A stretch of 64,000 nt of DNA from assembly GCA_918026815.1 (NCBI GenBank), contig CAKJVC010000210.1:1-64000 (forward strand), in the 5' to 3' direction. Positions 35,966-47,249 of the stretch are shown one piece after another. Numbering within the stretch: position 1 is the first letter of the stretch; every line of letters begins with the position of its first letter. Source of the stretch: Chalara sp. BL73 (Eukaryota; Ascomycota; Leotiomycetes; Helotiales). Under the pieces are notes generated by a model. The model had not been told where the DNA came from, made no database searches, and was given only the letters and a program-made list of their open reading frames with translations. The position numbers were made by a program, and so were the translations under genes.

Positions 35966-36427
35966 GGAAAAGTGTCACGGCCCTAGCTTTCTCGGACAGA
36001 GCACAGCACCGGACACTCTAAAGCTCGGACAGAGCACTGCTTTCCTTCTTTTCTTCTGTTCGTAGCTTGTTTTCTTAGTTATAACAATTAATAGTTGTTT
36101 ACACTTCTGAGTCTTTTTATCTAAATCCACGAATCGAGATCCTTATTCAGCTTAAGTTGTTACAAGAAGCGCGAGGATTAGTTTGCATCCAAGTTTCGTA
36201 GCTTGCTTTTGTAAGTTTGCAATTATACAGAATCTCGCTTAGTTATTACTTTTTCCGACATCTTTACAACATAACATTGTATACACGTAAATATAAATTA
36301 CACTTTGCATAAATGCTATTATTACCCAAGTAATTAGTATTAGATTTAGCACAGCAATATACTTCTCGGCTTATATAAACTTATAAAACAGAAGCAACCA
36401 GTCGTATATTTATTATTTAACGAATAT
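35966..36427. repeat. RPS3-locus downstream repeat (block D), copy 1
   Basis: From about 36150 to 36420 this matches 47280-47545, including CAAGTTTCGT-GCTTGCTTT, GCAATTATAC, CTTTCCGACAT-like and AAGTAATTAGTATTA blocks. It corresponds to the 3' flank of RPS3. A short direct repeat (CTCGGACAGAGCAC) occurs at about 35991 and 36027. Confidence 0.7.
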
Positions 36428-36683
36428 TGTTAAGAATTAGTAAGTGTAGCTTACTTGTAAAGCATATAGCTGGGTTACGTGTCAAGCTGTAAAACTATTG
36501 CTTTGTGTAAAATAATTAGTTATTAATAAATAAGTTAAGCCCTGTCTGTTAATAAACCTTTTACATAAGTACTTAGTAAATCAATCTTTTCTAAACCAAT
36601 GCAATTAAGCAGAATTTGCGCATAGCACAAGCTTTTATTAATACTTTTTTTAATATACGTTATATAATTTAAAAATACTTACA
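36428..36683. mobile_element. solo LTR of the Ty1/copia family
   Basis: Starts TGTTAAGAATTAG and ends near CTTACA. It aligns with the LTR at 54272-54478 through GTGTAGCYYACYYGTAAAGCAT and GCATAGCACAAGCTT-like blocks. No internal retroelement sequence adjoins it, so it is a solo LTR. It carries more A/T than the LTR at 54272, as expected after RIP. Confidence 0.75.
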
Positions 36684-36721
36684 CAAACAATAAAACAAGC
36701 ACATATACTAAAAGTAATATA

Positions 36722-36777
36722 AGGCTTTGTTGAACGTGTTTAATAAATATTTAGCTAAACACGTTCAACGAAAGCCA
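36722..36777. repeat. 56-bp inverted-repeat mini-element
   Basis: GGCTTTGTTGAACGTGTTTA and its near-perfect inverse TAAACACGTTCAACGAAAGCC bracket about 15 bp. The clearest member of the island-specific family: each arm is itself a near-palindrome and the two arms are inverted to each other. Confidence 0.85.
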
Positions 36778-36977
36778 GATATTGTGTTGTTTGTATTGTT
36801 TTTTGGTATTTTTACTAAGATTTAATATAATAAACAAAAAGTAAAATAGCTATTCCGGTTTTTTTGTTGTTCCGCTGCATTTTGATTCGCCCAGACTGCT
36901 TTGGCGTTTGCTTTTTTACTTGTTTTTGTTTTGTTTTAAAAAAAAACTTTTTAACAACTAAGCAAATAATTATTAAG

Positions 36978-37035
36978 CCCTTTGTTGAACACGTTCGACA
37001 AATAAGTGCTATTAAACATGTTCAACAGAAAGCCC
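36978..37035. repeat. 58-bp inverted-repeat mini-element
   Basis: Arms at 36980 (CTTTGTTGAACACGTTCGAC) and 37011 (ATTAAACATGTTCAACAGAA) form the same paired structure, bounded by GCCC and GCC. Confidence 0.8.
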
Positions 37036-37468
37036 AATATTTTTCGTTGCAAAACGCTGCGGCGGAATATAAACAATAAATATAAATAAAATAGTCACGT
37101 AGGATTTACGTTTACTGTGTAAAGACTAGCGCATTTTGCATGCTAATTCGCAAAAGTGCAGCTAGCGGAACTATAGCCGAGCAGCATAGTTTTCGGAAAG
37201 AACAGCGGAGCGTAAAGCCGGTTACAATAAAAGCGAAAGTAGTTCTAGAATAAATAACGTTGTTCACGTTTTGTATAAACAATTAAAATATTCTCTATAA
37301 ATAAATAACTCGCAAAGAAAAAACACTCGAACTTCAGCAACTTCAATTCAACAATTACAAACTCGCTACTTTTAGCAATCACTTACACTTTACGTAACGC
37401 ACAATGTGTCTTACATACACTTTACACTAGCCGGTGTGTTCGCATACTAGCGAAATCTATTATCGACT

Positions 37469-38301
37469 ATGTCAACAACCAGATCCGGACGCGTGCTAAT
37501 ACTACAGCTTAAAAGTGCTTGCATTCAAGAACTAGCTATGTAATAATTGTATGCTTGACTGCCGAAATCCGATTCGGGACGGTGGGCCGTATACCGCTCC
37601 TAACTACTTTGATCGTATTAAAGAAAATCTTTTTTTCGATCCGTAGAAGCACGCAAGTGTATACATGCAACTAAACATTTCGGAACAGTTCAGCGAGTTT
37701 GTAAACTTCGCATATAATATGTTAACTCCGTCTCGAGCACGCGCGGTTCGACAGTTTTACATAATAATAGAAACTCAGTACTAAGCCACAGTGCGGCTGG
37801 TTTTGCTGCTTTTAACTCGACCTCAAATCTTGCTAATGCTAAAACTTCGGAAAGTTATAGAACGAGAAAAGCTAACGTTTTGGATTCTTGAACAGTAAAA
37901 AAGTCAGCTCGGCGAAAATGCGTTAAGCTACATGCGCGCGAACAAGTTTTGCCTGGATCTGGACCTAAACGACTTCGGCCCGGACGACGAGCAGAAATGC
38001 CCTATTTGCTATTAGCCGTACTGTTCAACGGTCGACTTTCCTTATTATCCTGTGCAGCTTTGTTGCCACAGCAAGCACGTGTTTAGCCGGTCTTGTTTTG
38101 ACACGCATATTAAAAAGTAAGCTAGCTATTTCGACCACTCGCATCCGGATAGACTACGGTGCTTATATAATCGAAAAGAGCTGTTTTCCGCGAATATCTT
38201 GCTTCCGGCGCTGTATCGGCAAGCATCGCAGTGCCCGCTGTAGCTTTAACAGCTATATAGCGGGCATAACTTTACCGAGCAACAAAACCCTGTTTTTATA
38301 A
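37469..38301 (+). pseudogene. RING-finger protein relic
   Basis: A frame running through 37971 encodes CPIC (37998-38009), then a Cys/His cluster CCHSKHVFSRSC (about 38060-38096) and a further RCLYNRKELF (about 38159). This is a C3HC4-like RING arrangement typical of E3 ubiquitin ligases. Upstream is a leucine-rich region. About eight in-frame stops at Q or W positions break it. An ATG at 37469 starts a different frame (MSTTRSGRV), so the N-terminus needs a frameshift or an intron. It lies next to a SNF2 relic; SNF2 and RING are combined in Rad5/Rad16-type proteins, but here they are separate and on opposite strands. Confidence 0.7.
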
Positions 38302-39245
38302 AACATTTTAAAAAAGCTTAATACTTGAATTGCATTTTGACTTTCGTAGCTGCAAGCGTAAATAGTATTAAGCGAATAAATTGCTTTTAATGTATAAAAC
38401 TAAGTTACTATTAATTTCAATATTTTTTTTGTTGTTTATTCTAAACATGTAATACGGGTGAGACTTAAAAAAGTTAAATACTAGATCTTTTAGTTATTGC
38501 AAACGGCACTATCCGGTTGTTTACAAAGTTTGTGATATATATAAGCCTCCGTTATGCGATTATTCAAGCCAAATTACTGTATATGTAAAACACATTATGT
38601 CTGCTATCATTTACTGATTGCCGATGTGCCAGCAACTATAAGTTATTTATCGAAACATAAAGCAGTTGAAGTTGTAAGAAATACAAGATAGAATTTACTT
38701 ATACTTTCCTTAAATAGTATTCTAATAAAACGTCGCTTTTTGATTAAAAATAGTATTGATTGCAGCTTTTTGTTGAACACGTTTAACAAAATATTTTTTT
38801 GAACATGTTTAACAAAGAACCTAAAAAATGAACTTTACAATAAATAACTTTAACGAATATTATTGTATATTTAATAATGTTACAAAACTAGAATGTAGAA
38901 AAAATAAACTGCTTAAGTCTGGATACTACTAATAGCCTAATAGCAATATATGTTTGCTCGACCGTACCGATATTAAATCTGCCTATTTTGAACCTAGGTA
39001 TAGTATAAAGCTATTTAAGCTTGTAGTTATTTACAGCATATTTATGTCATTTCAACTACTTTACGCACTAAGGTTTACATATTTTTCACTGAATGTAAAA
39101 GTTAAAATATCTGGAAAAAAATGAGTTCTAGTATTTTTAACTAGTTGAACTCCGAATACTTTTTGAAAAAAACTCTTTACTATCGCGATTCGTCTGGTGA
39201 AGTTAACATAGTAATAAAAAAAAATATAATATATTGGTTTTAGAA
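38302..39245. other. AT-rich intergenic with one inverted-repeat element
   Basis: Between the convergent RING and SNF2 relics. It contains a mini-element at about 38765-38821 with arms at 38767 and 38798. The frame at 39061-39267 is not supported as a gene. Confidence 0.5.
38765..38821. repeat. 57-bp inverted-repeat mini-element
   Basis: Arms TTGTTGAACACGTTTAACAA and TTTGAACATGTTTAACAAAG around a T-rich centre. Confidence 0.75.
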
Positions 39246-39303
39246 AGCTTTTGTTGAACATGTTCAAATAAGTAATTTTATTTGAACGCGTTCAACAAGG
39301 TCT
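39246..39303. repeat. 58-bp inverted-repeat mini-element
   Basis: Arms CTTTTGTTGAACATGTTCAA (39247) and TTTGAACGCGTTCAACAAGG (39281), located about 80 bp past the stop of the SNF2 relic. Confidence 0.8.
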
Positions 39304-40891
39304 ACATACTAAAGATGTAGGAAAAAAAAAATTTATAAGAAACTTTAGTCTTCGCTTTTCTTTAAGCTTTTTTCAGCTACTGGCTAGACTTTGTCAACGG
39401 AGTTGTTATAATGATCGCTATTCTCGTTTGCTGCCTCCATCGGGTTCTCGCTTGCTGGTGTACTTGGATAAAAGTCATTTCTTGGGTTCGGCAGCTTTTC
39501 GTTATTTGATAAACTTGAACTGTTTCCTGCGGCTGTTTTTTGCGGCTGTTTATTTGCTGGGGTATCTGGACTAACATTATTACTACATTCTTTATCGGAA
39601 TCAGTAATTCTGGGATTAAACAACTTTGCAGCTGAATCGTTAATTAACTTATCTATTTCTGCCAAAAACGCGTTGTTTAACGTAGGAAATAGTCGAGATA
39701 GACCTGAGCTTTTTTTTTTTGGTGGAAAATTACGCTTCGGTTTCTTAGATCGCGTATTTGACTTTGAGAGAAAGCGAGGTTTAGGAACGGGAAAGCCGGT
39801 GCTTGTACTGCTAGTCGACAATACTCTAAGCTTTTTTGGCGGTAAGCCAAACTAGGCAGCGTCCGTATAATCCCAAAAAGTAACTATTTCGTCTGTTATT
39901 TTTGCGACTAAAAAGAACCGGGCAGCTTCGGTTACTAGCTGTTGATCTTTCAAAGGATTAAACAGCTTGTTGTATGTTTTAGTCAGCTGGCTTTTCTTGG
40001 TAAAAAAGCTTTAAAAACTACTCCGTGTTTGCTTAGCATATTCCAACAAACGAAGCTGATTAAAAAGCGCTTAGTCGGCAGCAAACAATATAAGAAGCAC
40101 ATTCTTCTTAACCTGGTTATACTAACGTCTAAAAAAGCGAACAGCTTAAGATTTCTGGGCTGTTTAAAATATGTTAGCATATACGGTATTGTTAATAGCG
40201 GGTCTAACTTACGAGTAAAAACGTTTTAGCGAAGCATAAGTTTAAGCTGGTACGTTCGCCGCTTGGCTGTAGTTTCGGGAACATCTACATCGTTTATAAT
40301 AGTGTTCTCCCTCAAATCTGGGCCGCCAGTCAAGCCCGCTTCCTTTTGTTTTTCCAGCAGCTTTACAGTAGCGTTCTTTTCTTTATACAGAGCCGTTGCC
40401 TATGTGTCGTGCAGTAGTGTATGCGAATACTTAAAACCGAGAAACATTTGCATCAACCGCTCAGCGGCACTTTCGAGGTTTTCACTTTCGGTTGCATAAC
40501 TTTTACCGGCAAGAAATAAGACAATCTTCCGAAAAATGCGGTGAAGTGCAATCTGGTCGAAAAAGTAATCGATCTACGGCATATGCACAATTTGTTCCCG
40601 TGACTAACCGATGCGATTAATCCGACCTAGAATTTGCAACAGGACATAAAACGAACCGGGGATCTCCAGAACCAGGATGCAGAAAAACGATTCTTGCAAG
40701 TTGAGAAAAACGGAACTTAAAGCAGTAGTAACTAAAAGATTTATAATGCCGGAGTTAGGGTTATTAAATCGGTTGATCAACTTCGTTCGCTTTTCGGTCG
40801 TTTGCGATAAAGTAATAAAAACGAATGTGAAGCCGAGTATTGTAAGAATCGTCTCGAAAAGCTTATGTAAAGTGTTACATTAGAAACTGGT

Positions 40892-41021
40892 GCTTTGTTA
40901 AACAAGTTCAAGAACTCTAAATAATTTCAAATCTTCAAAAAACCTAAACAATAACCCAGACTCTTATTGAACATGTTCAAGTAAATTGTAAACAGTAGTA
41001 GTTGAACGTGTTTAACAAAAG
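40892..41021. repeat. intronic mini-element arms (three), SNF2 intron 4
   Basis: Arms at 40892 (weak), 40964 (TTATTGAACATGTTCAAG) and 41001 (GTTGAACGTGTTTAACAAAA) lie inside the inferred intron 40887-41095, whose donor GTATGT is at 41095-41090. Confidence 0.7.
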
Positions 41022-42469
41022 TCTAGTTAAAAAGAAAAAAAGGTAGCAAAACCAAAAAAAAAAAAAAAATAAAAGTCCCACATACTACCGGCACATAGAA
41101 AACTTAAAAACGATAATCGTCTTTTTCTTTTTCGCCAAATTTTCACTAATAACGCCGAGTCTATATCGGGACTTGACCGAAAAAGCAGCCAGATATTGAG
41201 CTATAGTCAAGCGGTCACCGGGAATAGCATACTCGGGTCCTGCTCGTATGCGCTTGAAAAAGAAAAATGCGCTATTGTCGCAGTCGAAACCGGTCCAGGA
41301 GTTGACTCGATACTTGGCTGCCTGCCGCTTTTCGGCTTCCGACATATAATAATAGTTGATCTCGGTAAGATGTCCTAACCGGAGTTCGAAAGTAAAGTGT
41401 TTTAAGAATCGATAAACTTTTTAATTTTGAATGCTTTCGTTTTCGTTTCTACCGATTGTAGCTCCGGCGGTTTCGGCGACGCGTTTCGGACTACCGCTGT
41501 ATGCAGCACTAATTCTAAGCTTCTTGACTAGCGCGAAAGTAAAGTTGTCATGAAGTGTATGCTCGCGAGAATTCATTTGTAGCTGAAGCGTTACGATGTG
41601 GCAGTCGGGAATAGCTTGACTTACACGCGCCGGAGAAGAACCGTTTTCCAAGTCAACCGTGGATTCGTACTTCAACCGTAGCAAAAACATTTTCAAAATT
41701 GGTAGCATAATTTTCTGGCAGATCGCAGCTGACCAACTTCCAGCTCGTTTACAGCGGGCATACTGACGAAGATCGAAAAGCCACAAGCGGATCTGTTTTT
41801 CCCACGCAACATGCAACTCCTCGGTGCGCGGCGTTCGCTCAGGCAAAACCGATATAGTTTTGGTTCTTTCTTTAATCGACGAAGCATCCACGTTCTCAGG
41901 ATCGAAGTCTTCGTCGTATGAAACGGGGTCTCCGTACACACCAGGAAAAGCCCAGCTTTCCTTAAAGATCTGATGGAAGTAGCCTCGGAGATTTTTGGCA
42001 TGATTGAGCATAAGCGTCGCAGTAAGGAAATGCACGTTGTTTTTCCGAGTCTGGAAAATGCTTTCGGCAAACAGCGTGTCAGGATTGCGAAGAGCATGCG
42101 CTTTATTAATAATAACTTTCGCAAAAACAGCTTTGCAGCGAAACACTTAAACGCGGTTTTTACTTTCTTTGGTCTTGCTGGTGTTTATATTTTTTTCGGC
42201 TTTTTTGCGTTGTTTGCGGCGCTTTTTTTGGTCCCGGCGCTTAGTCTGAGCCCGTTTTTTATCCGAAGCATTGTTTAAGTCGGAATAGTTGACATTCTTT
42301 TCGGCAAGGTCGGTTAACTCATCGAAAACACATAGTTGAACGGTTTGGTTTTCCGCGAGTGTACTCAAAGTGCGACTCTACCAGGTAGTGTAAGCAGTCA
42401 GAATAATAGTAAGTCCGGTTTATAACATTGTTAGTTTCGCGGCAGTAAAAAAAAAAACAAAATTTGGGG

Positions 42470-42555
42470 AGCTTGTTGAACGTGTTTAGAAACATACAAC
42501 CCCTTTTTCCCCCCTTTTAACAGCTGGAAATAGCTGAACATGTTCAACAAAAGTC
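42470..42555. repeat. intronic inverted-repeat mini-element, SNF2 intron 3
   Basis: Arms at 42471 (GCTTGTTGAACGTGTTTAGA) and 42533 (GCTGAACATGTTCAACAAAA) lie inside the inferred intron 42378-42562. The second arm is 9 bp from the GTAAGT donor. Confidence 0.8.
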
Positions 42556-42973
42556 CACTTACATTTGAGTTGTGTAGATTTAAAGCTTCCAAGATTTCAT
42601 TGAAGCGATCAACTCGATTAGAAACTACTAGCATTTTGAGTCGTTCGGGATTCGTGATAGATCTTGGAGTGCCGTAAAACTAGTGGACAGTAAAAATGCC
42701 GGAAAAAAATTTCTTAATGTCGGAAATCCAAACGTTAATACTATTGTTAAAGCAGCAAATAAGCGTAAGCTTGAATATATGTTAAACTTCCGGGTGCTGC
42801 TCGGCTTCGATTTTTTAGCGATCATGTTGTGTTTTAATCAGCCGAAAAAACACAAAAGTCTTACTTAATCCATATACAAAAGCAACGATAAAAACATGAA
42901 CCGCAAAAAGCTCGGCTATTGCTATAAATAGTGCAGCTAAGAAGTAATATTAGCCCAGTGTTTTTGGTTAGGG

Positions 42974-42997
42974 TTGCTAAACATGTTCCACCAGAAG
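42974..42997. repeat. intronic mini-element arm, SNF2 intron 2
   Basis: A single decayed arm (GCTAAACATGTTCCACCAGA) lies 11 bp inside the GTAAGT donor at 43008-43003. The rest of the intron contains no clear second arm. Confidence 0.65.
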
Positions 42998-44243
42998 CCA
43001 ATACTTACCTGGCACTTAGTGAGCTTTGTAGTAGTACTTTTTGCTAGCATAATTCAATAATAACTCGGAAATTTCGAGATTTTAAAGATCAATGCCCGCC
43101 CATGTGCAAACCGCCAAAAAACTAAGCAGCAGAACGCTCTAGGACTTCAATTACGCTCGCATGTTCCACAGAAACTGTGTTGTGGGCTCTTTACCCGCGT
43201 CAAGACTAGCACCCTCAGCCTCTATAGCATGCTAATTGACTAAAACATTATTTAACGACAACGATGTAACGGCCGTATCTGCCTGGATGACAGCTGCCTG
43301 CTTTCGCATCGCATCGATATTTTTCAAGCTCCAGAGGATTCGAACATTAGCGGCCTGCTTTTTGCAGAAGTTCAGTGCGTTAGTCGCCGCAATCGGGAAG
43401 CGTTCAAATGTAGTGGTAGATGTTAAGTGAGTCCGGCTTCGTTTCCGAAAGGTTTTACTTAAAGTCTTTTCCAGAATACCCAGGTTTTCTTTGTATTTAG
43501 TATTGTTAAACTTAAAAAAGTTTGTAAAAAGAATGCTTCTGACATTTTCGAGCATTGTATTTTCTCCAACAGCCGCCTCAAAATCCTTCCGGTATTTAGC
43601 AAGCCGATGAACATAGCGCTATTGCGCACGAGCGTTGTCCGTTTCGTTATCGTTGCTACTCTTACCAGGATTACTAAGATTCTTATTATCAATAAGATTA
43701 GCCAAATCGTGATCGGTGAAGTAGTATAGCAAGTATGCGATGTCGGCAGCCGCAGTCAGAGCCTTGTCCGTCTTTTTCTTTCGGTCATTCATGACTTTAT
43801 TGCCCCACCAGCGAATCAGCATAATCGCCCGATTAATGTTTTTAAAGCAAAATCCTCCAAAACGCCCGTGCATAACGGTCGTATTATAGATGTGTTGTAG
43901 AAAAAGATCAGTAGTTAAATCAGAATCTGATAAACGAAAAAGTTGAAAAGCTGCAACTGCATAATCGACATATATTCGAAAATTAGATTTTGCACTACCA
44001 GTTTGGCTTTCGGGGCTATCCAAATCAGAAAAAATGCCGTTTTCAATCGAAAGCATTTCAGAAGAACTTTGTCGTATTTTAAACAAGCGGACATAGAACT
44101 TGTTGAAGTAGAAAAAAAAGTTGTCCTTAGTTTTGCCAAAAATGCTAAATCCGGCTTCTTTCCGCTAACGCCATGCGTTCAACACGTCCAAAGCTTCTGT
44201 GTACATGTTAGTTGAGTTCAACCTAAAAGAAAAGTATAACTAG

Positions 44244-44297
44244 CACCTTGTTAAACACGTTCAACAAAGTAATAGCTGAACATATTCAACAAAGTAC
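44244..44297. repeat. intronic inverted-repeat mini-element, SNF2 intron 1
   Basis: Arms at 44246 (CCTTGTTAAACACGTTCAAC) and 44275 (GCTGAACATATTCAACAAAG) fill about half of a 99-bp intron (44223-44321, GTAAGC...CTTTTAG). This is the cleanest example of the element inside an intron. Confidence 0.8.
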
Positions 44298-44770
44298 CAA
44301 ACTCAAAATATTACTGCTTACCTGCACTACTGCAGAACTCGCAAAGCTTAGTCAAAAAGTGAAAGCCAAAATACCCAGCTGTTAATCTGCCATCTTTCGG
44401 AAATTCGGTATAAACAGCACGGATCCATGCCAAGCTATTTGTAAAGTTGGCGTTAATCGTAGCTTTAGCAGCATTCTTGTACTTTGTCAAAGTATCGTTG
44501 CTTAGCTGCTTACGCTAAAGAGTAAAATCGTCAACCGACACTTCCGCAGAACCTTTTTTCTCCTTCTTGAACTTTCGTCCTGTAAATACTTTGGTAAGTT
44601 GCGCAGCTGAACTTTGCACAGAAGGCACGAGTAACGATTCTAGGGTAAAGACTGCCGTTTTTTTGGTAATAAACTGCTTAATAGAAATATTGCTAGCCCC
44701 AGCGGGCAACTTCCTACCGCGCGCCTTTCTACTACGCGCTATAGTGTTCTACAACCGTTAGTATCCTAGC

Positions 44771-45421
44771 ACAGGAAAACAATAATATAATTAAGGAAAT
44801 CAGAAATTTTCAAAGCTTTTGTTAAACGTGTTTAGTTAGAAAATCTGAACACTTAAAGTAAAAAGACCAGATTATGTGAAAAGTGGGCTTGTCTTTAGCT
44901 TTTTTCGGGTCTACTCGCAAAGCTTCAAATTGAGCCTTTTCTGGACTCCCCAAAACATATAATCTGTGGATTTGAGATTTGCAAACTATAGAATTAAAAA
45001 CGGCGGTTTACTTATTATCTGCAGTGCAAAGTAGTCTTGTTCAGAGCAAAATTAGAAGTAGTTTTGTAGTTGTAGAAGTAGTGAAGTTGTAGAGAAGGAA
45101 TTTTGAGGTTGTATTGTTTGGGTGTAGTGGAAGGAAAATAAACAGCCAGGCTGTATTTAATCCTGAAAAGAACCTTTATAACTCAAACAAGCTAAGCCAG
45201 CTTTGCTTTTTTCTATCTTTAGTAGTGAATATTAAGCAAAAGTGAGTACAAACAAGTAACTGAACGTGTTCAACAAAGGCTAGTATTATTTTGTTTGTAT
45301 TGTTCTGTTGTATTTTGCACAATATTAGACATTCTCAAAAATTGGTATAAATGCTATTTTAATACTAGCTATGAACTATTATAGTAATAAGCTGCAATAA
45401 TGCTTTAAGTGTTGAACTTAG
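44771..45421. other. region between SNF2 5' end and RPS3 locus 2
   Basis: No gene seen. It contains single 20-mer arms at 44815 and 45259. The sequence after the latter (GGCTAGTATTATTTTGTTTG) resembles that after the arm at 36755, so longer repeats once flanked these arms. Confidence 0.5.
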
Positions 45422-46131
45422 AAGTGTTTTTCGCTAAGTTGAACGAGTTTTTCTAGCGTGAATTGGCAGAGGAAAGATACTCTGGTATCGAGGCCCGCGT
45501 TACACCCACTATCACCAACATCATTATCCGCGCAACACACACACAAAAAGTTCTCGACAAGTAAAGACGACGTATCGGCGCAACGCACACACAAGAGGTT
45601 CTCGACGAGCAAAGAACGACGTATCGGCGCAACACACACACAAGAAGTTCTCGGCGAGCAAAAGACGACGTATCCGCGAGCTTACTTCCTTTATTCAGAA
45701 GCGCTTCAAGTTCCCCGAAAACTCTGTTTCCCTTTACGCCGCCGAGGTCCAAAACCGTGGTCTCTCTGCTGTCGCCCAGTGCGAGTTTTTGCGCTACAAG
45801 CTTGTCAACGGTCTCGCCGTCCGCCGTGCATGCTATAGCGTGCTCCGATTCATCATGGAGAGCGGCGCCAAGGGCTGCGAAGTTGTCGTCTCAGGAAAGC
45901 TGCGTGCCGCCCGTACGAAAGCATGAAGTTTACCGACAGCTTCATGATCCACTCCGGTCAACCTGCTAAGGACTTCATCGACTCGGCCACTCGCCACGCT
46001 CTCTTTCGTCAAGGCGTGTTGGGTATTAAGGTCAAGACTATGCGTAGGAGCGACCCCGAGGGCAAGAGCGGACCAAGCAAGGGCTTGCTAGACTCCGTTA
46101 CAATTATTAAGCCGAAAAAGGAGCGGTGCTA
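45422..46131 (+). pseudogene. RPS3: RPS3 relic, near full length, locus 2
   Basis: Encodes uS3 from LNEFF through the KH domain, with strong matches at [62 protein letters not shown] and [17 protein letters not shown]. After a one-base deletion at about 45919 it continues as [20 protein letters not shown] through [11 protein letters not shown]. The initiator end is missing, an early TAG replaces Q, and a 48-bp segment is triplicated. Codon use is GC-rich like a highly expressed gene, unlike the neighbours, and RIP damage is light, so the copy looks recent. No introns interrupt it. uS3 is an essential small-subunit protein; this copy cannot encode a normal one. Confidence 0.9.
45531..45676 (+). 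repeat. three 48/49-bp repeats inside RPS3
   Basis: Units start at 45531, 45579 and 45628. Each spans the part of RPS3 that encodes [16 protein letters not shown]. Locus 1 has this segment once, so the triplication is specific to locus 2. One unit is 48 bp and one 49 bp, so the array also shifts the frame. Confidence 0.88.
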
Positions 46132-46869
46132 AGGTTTCAAGGCGTGTTGGATATCAAGGTCAAGATTATGCGTAGGAGCGACTTCGGAGAGTAAGAGCAG
46201 ACTAAGCAAAGACTTGCCAGACTCCGTTACAATTATTAAGCCGAAAAAGAAGCGGTGCTAAGGCTTCAAAGCGTGTTGGGTATTAAGGTCAAGATCATGC
46301 GTGGGAGCGACTTTGAGGGTAAGAGCAGACCAAGCAAGGGCTTGCCAGACTCCGTTACAATTATCGAGCCGAAAGAAGAGCGGTGTTAAGATCATGCGTG
46401 GGAGCGACTTCGAGGGTAAGAGCGGACCAAGCAAAGGCTTGCCAGACTCCGTTACAATTATCGAGCCGAAAGAGGAGCGGTGCTAAGGCTTCAAGGCGTG
46501 TTGGGTATCAAGGTCAAGATCATGCGTGGGAGCGACCCCGAGAGTAAGAGCGAACCAAGCAAAAGCTTGCCAGACTTTGTTACAATTATCGAGCCGAAAA
46601 AGAAGCGGTGCTAAGGCTTCAAGGCGTGTTGGGTATTAAGGTCAAGATCATGCGTGGGAGCGACCCCGAGGGTAAGAGCGGACCAAGCAAGGGCTTGCCA
46701 GACTCTGTTACAATTATCGAGCCGAAAAAGAAGCGGTGCTAAGGCTTCAAGGCGTGTTGGGTATCAAAGTCAAGATCATGCGTGGGAGCGACCCCGAAAG
46801 TAAAAGCGGACCAAGCAAGGGCTTGCTAGACTCTGTTACAATTATCAAGCCGAAAAAGGAGCGGTGCTA
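46132..46869 (+). repeat. 128-bp tandem repeats of the RPS3 3' coding end
   Basis: GCGGTGCTAA-type unit ends fall at 46123, 46252, 46380, 46477, 46605, 46733 and 46861, giving spacings of 129, 128, 97, 128, 128 and 128. Each unit repeats the coding sequence for [20 protein letters not shown] through [10 protein letters not shown] and a stop. One unit lacks about 31 bp. Copies differ mostly by transitions. Confidence 0.92.
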
Positions 46870-47240
46870 AGGGTTGCGAGGTTGTCGTTTCAGGAAAGCT
46901 GCGTGCTGCCTGTGCGAAGAGCGTGAAGCTCGTGAAGCTCACCGACGGCTTTGTGATCTACTTCGGCCAATTTGCTATAGACTTCATCGGCTCGGCCACT
47001 CGCCACGTTCTTTTCCGTCAAGGCGTGTTGGGTATTAAAGTCAAGATCATGCGTAGAAGCGGACCCCGAAAGTGAAAGCGGACCAAAACTCTGTTGCAAT
47101 TATCGAGCCGAAGAAGGAGCAGAGCGTTGTCCAGCCTATCAGCCAAGATTATGGAGCGAAAGCAGCTGCTGTTCAGGCTGCGGCAGAAGCGGCACGAGCG
47201 AGCGAGCGAGCAGCAGGGCGAGGAGGCGCCAGGTGAAAAG
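46870..47240 (+). pseudogene. RPS3: RPS3 relic, second C-terminal half, locus 2
   Basis: Starts inside [12 protein letters not shown] and runs through a duplicated MKL/VKL segment, [20 protein letters not shown], a truncated SGPK region and the genuine Ala/Gln/Glu-rich uS3 C-terminal tail ending near EEAPG (about 47233). It has the native C-terminus that the first copy at 45422-46131 lacks, so the 128-bp array was inserted or expanded within one gene copy. Confidence 0.85.
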
Positions 47241-47249
47241 CGATAAATT

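Larger units (their letters stand above)
39381..44770 (-). pseudogene. multi-exon SNF2-family ATPase relic
   Basis: From the N-terminal end: a basic, AT-hook-like RKARGRKLPAG stretch (about 44735-44690), a long helical region, then the SNF2 ATPase core. Motif II is decayed from DEAH to NKAH (42107-42096), followed by FLTATLML for motif III. The C-terminal lobe has INLLVTTALSSVFLNLQE and GRINRIG-stop-SREQ (about 40640-40600, motif VI with Q lost). A Ser/Pro/Lys-rich tail ends at about 39384. Inferred introns are 44223-44321, 42860-43008, 42378-42562 and 40887-41095. They have GTAAGC, GTAAGT, GTAAGT and GTATGT donors, and every one holds copies of the island-specific 20-mer. Stops are Q/W-to-stop changes. 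SNF2 proteins remodel chromatin or aid DNA repair; the exact subfamily is unclear. Confidence 0.82.

Noticed and set aside
45453..45752. Minus-strand frame with repeated Cys-Val motifs
   Set aside because: The apparent repeat protein is the antisense of the triplicated 48-bp RPS3 segment.
45458..45838. 126-residue plus-strand frame over the 48-bp repeats
   Set aside because: It is an alternative frame of the RPS3 relic; the repeats make any frame look open and periodic.
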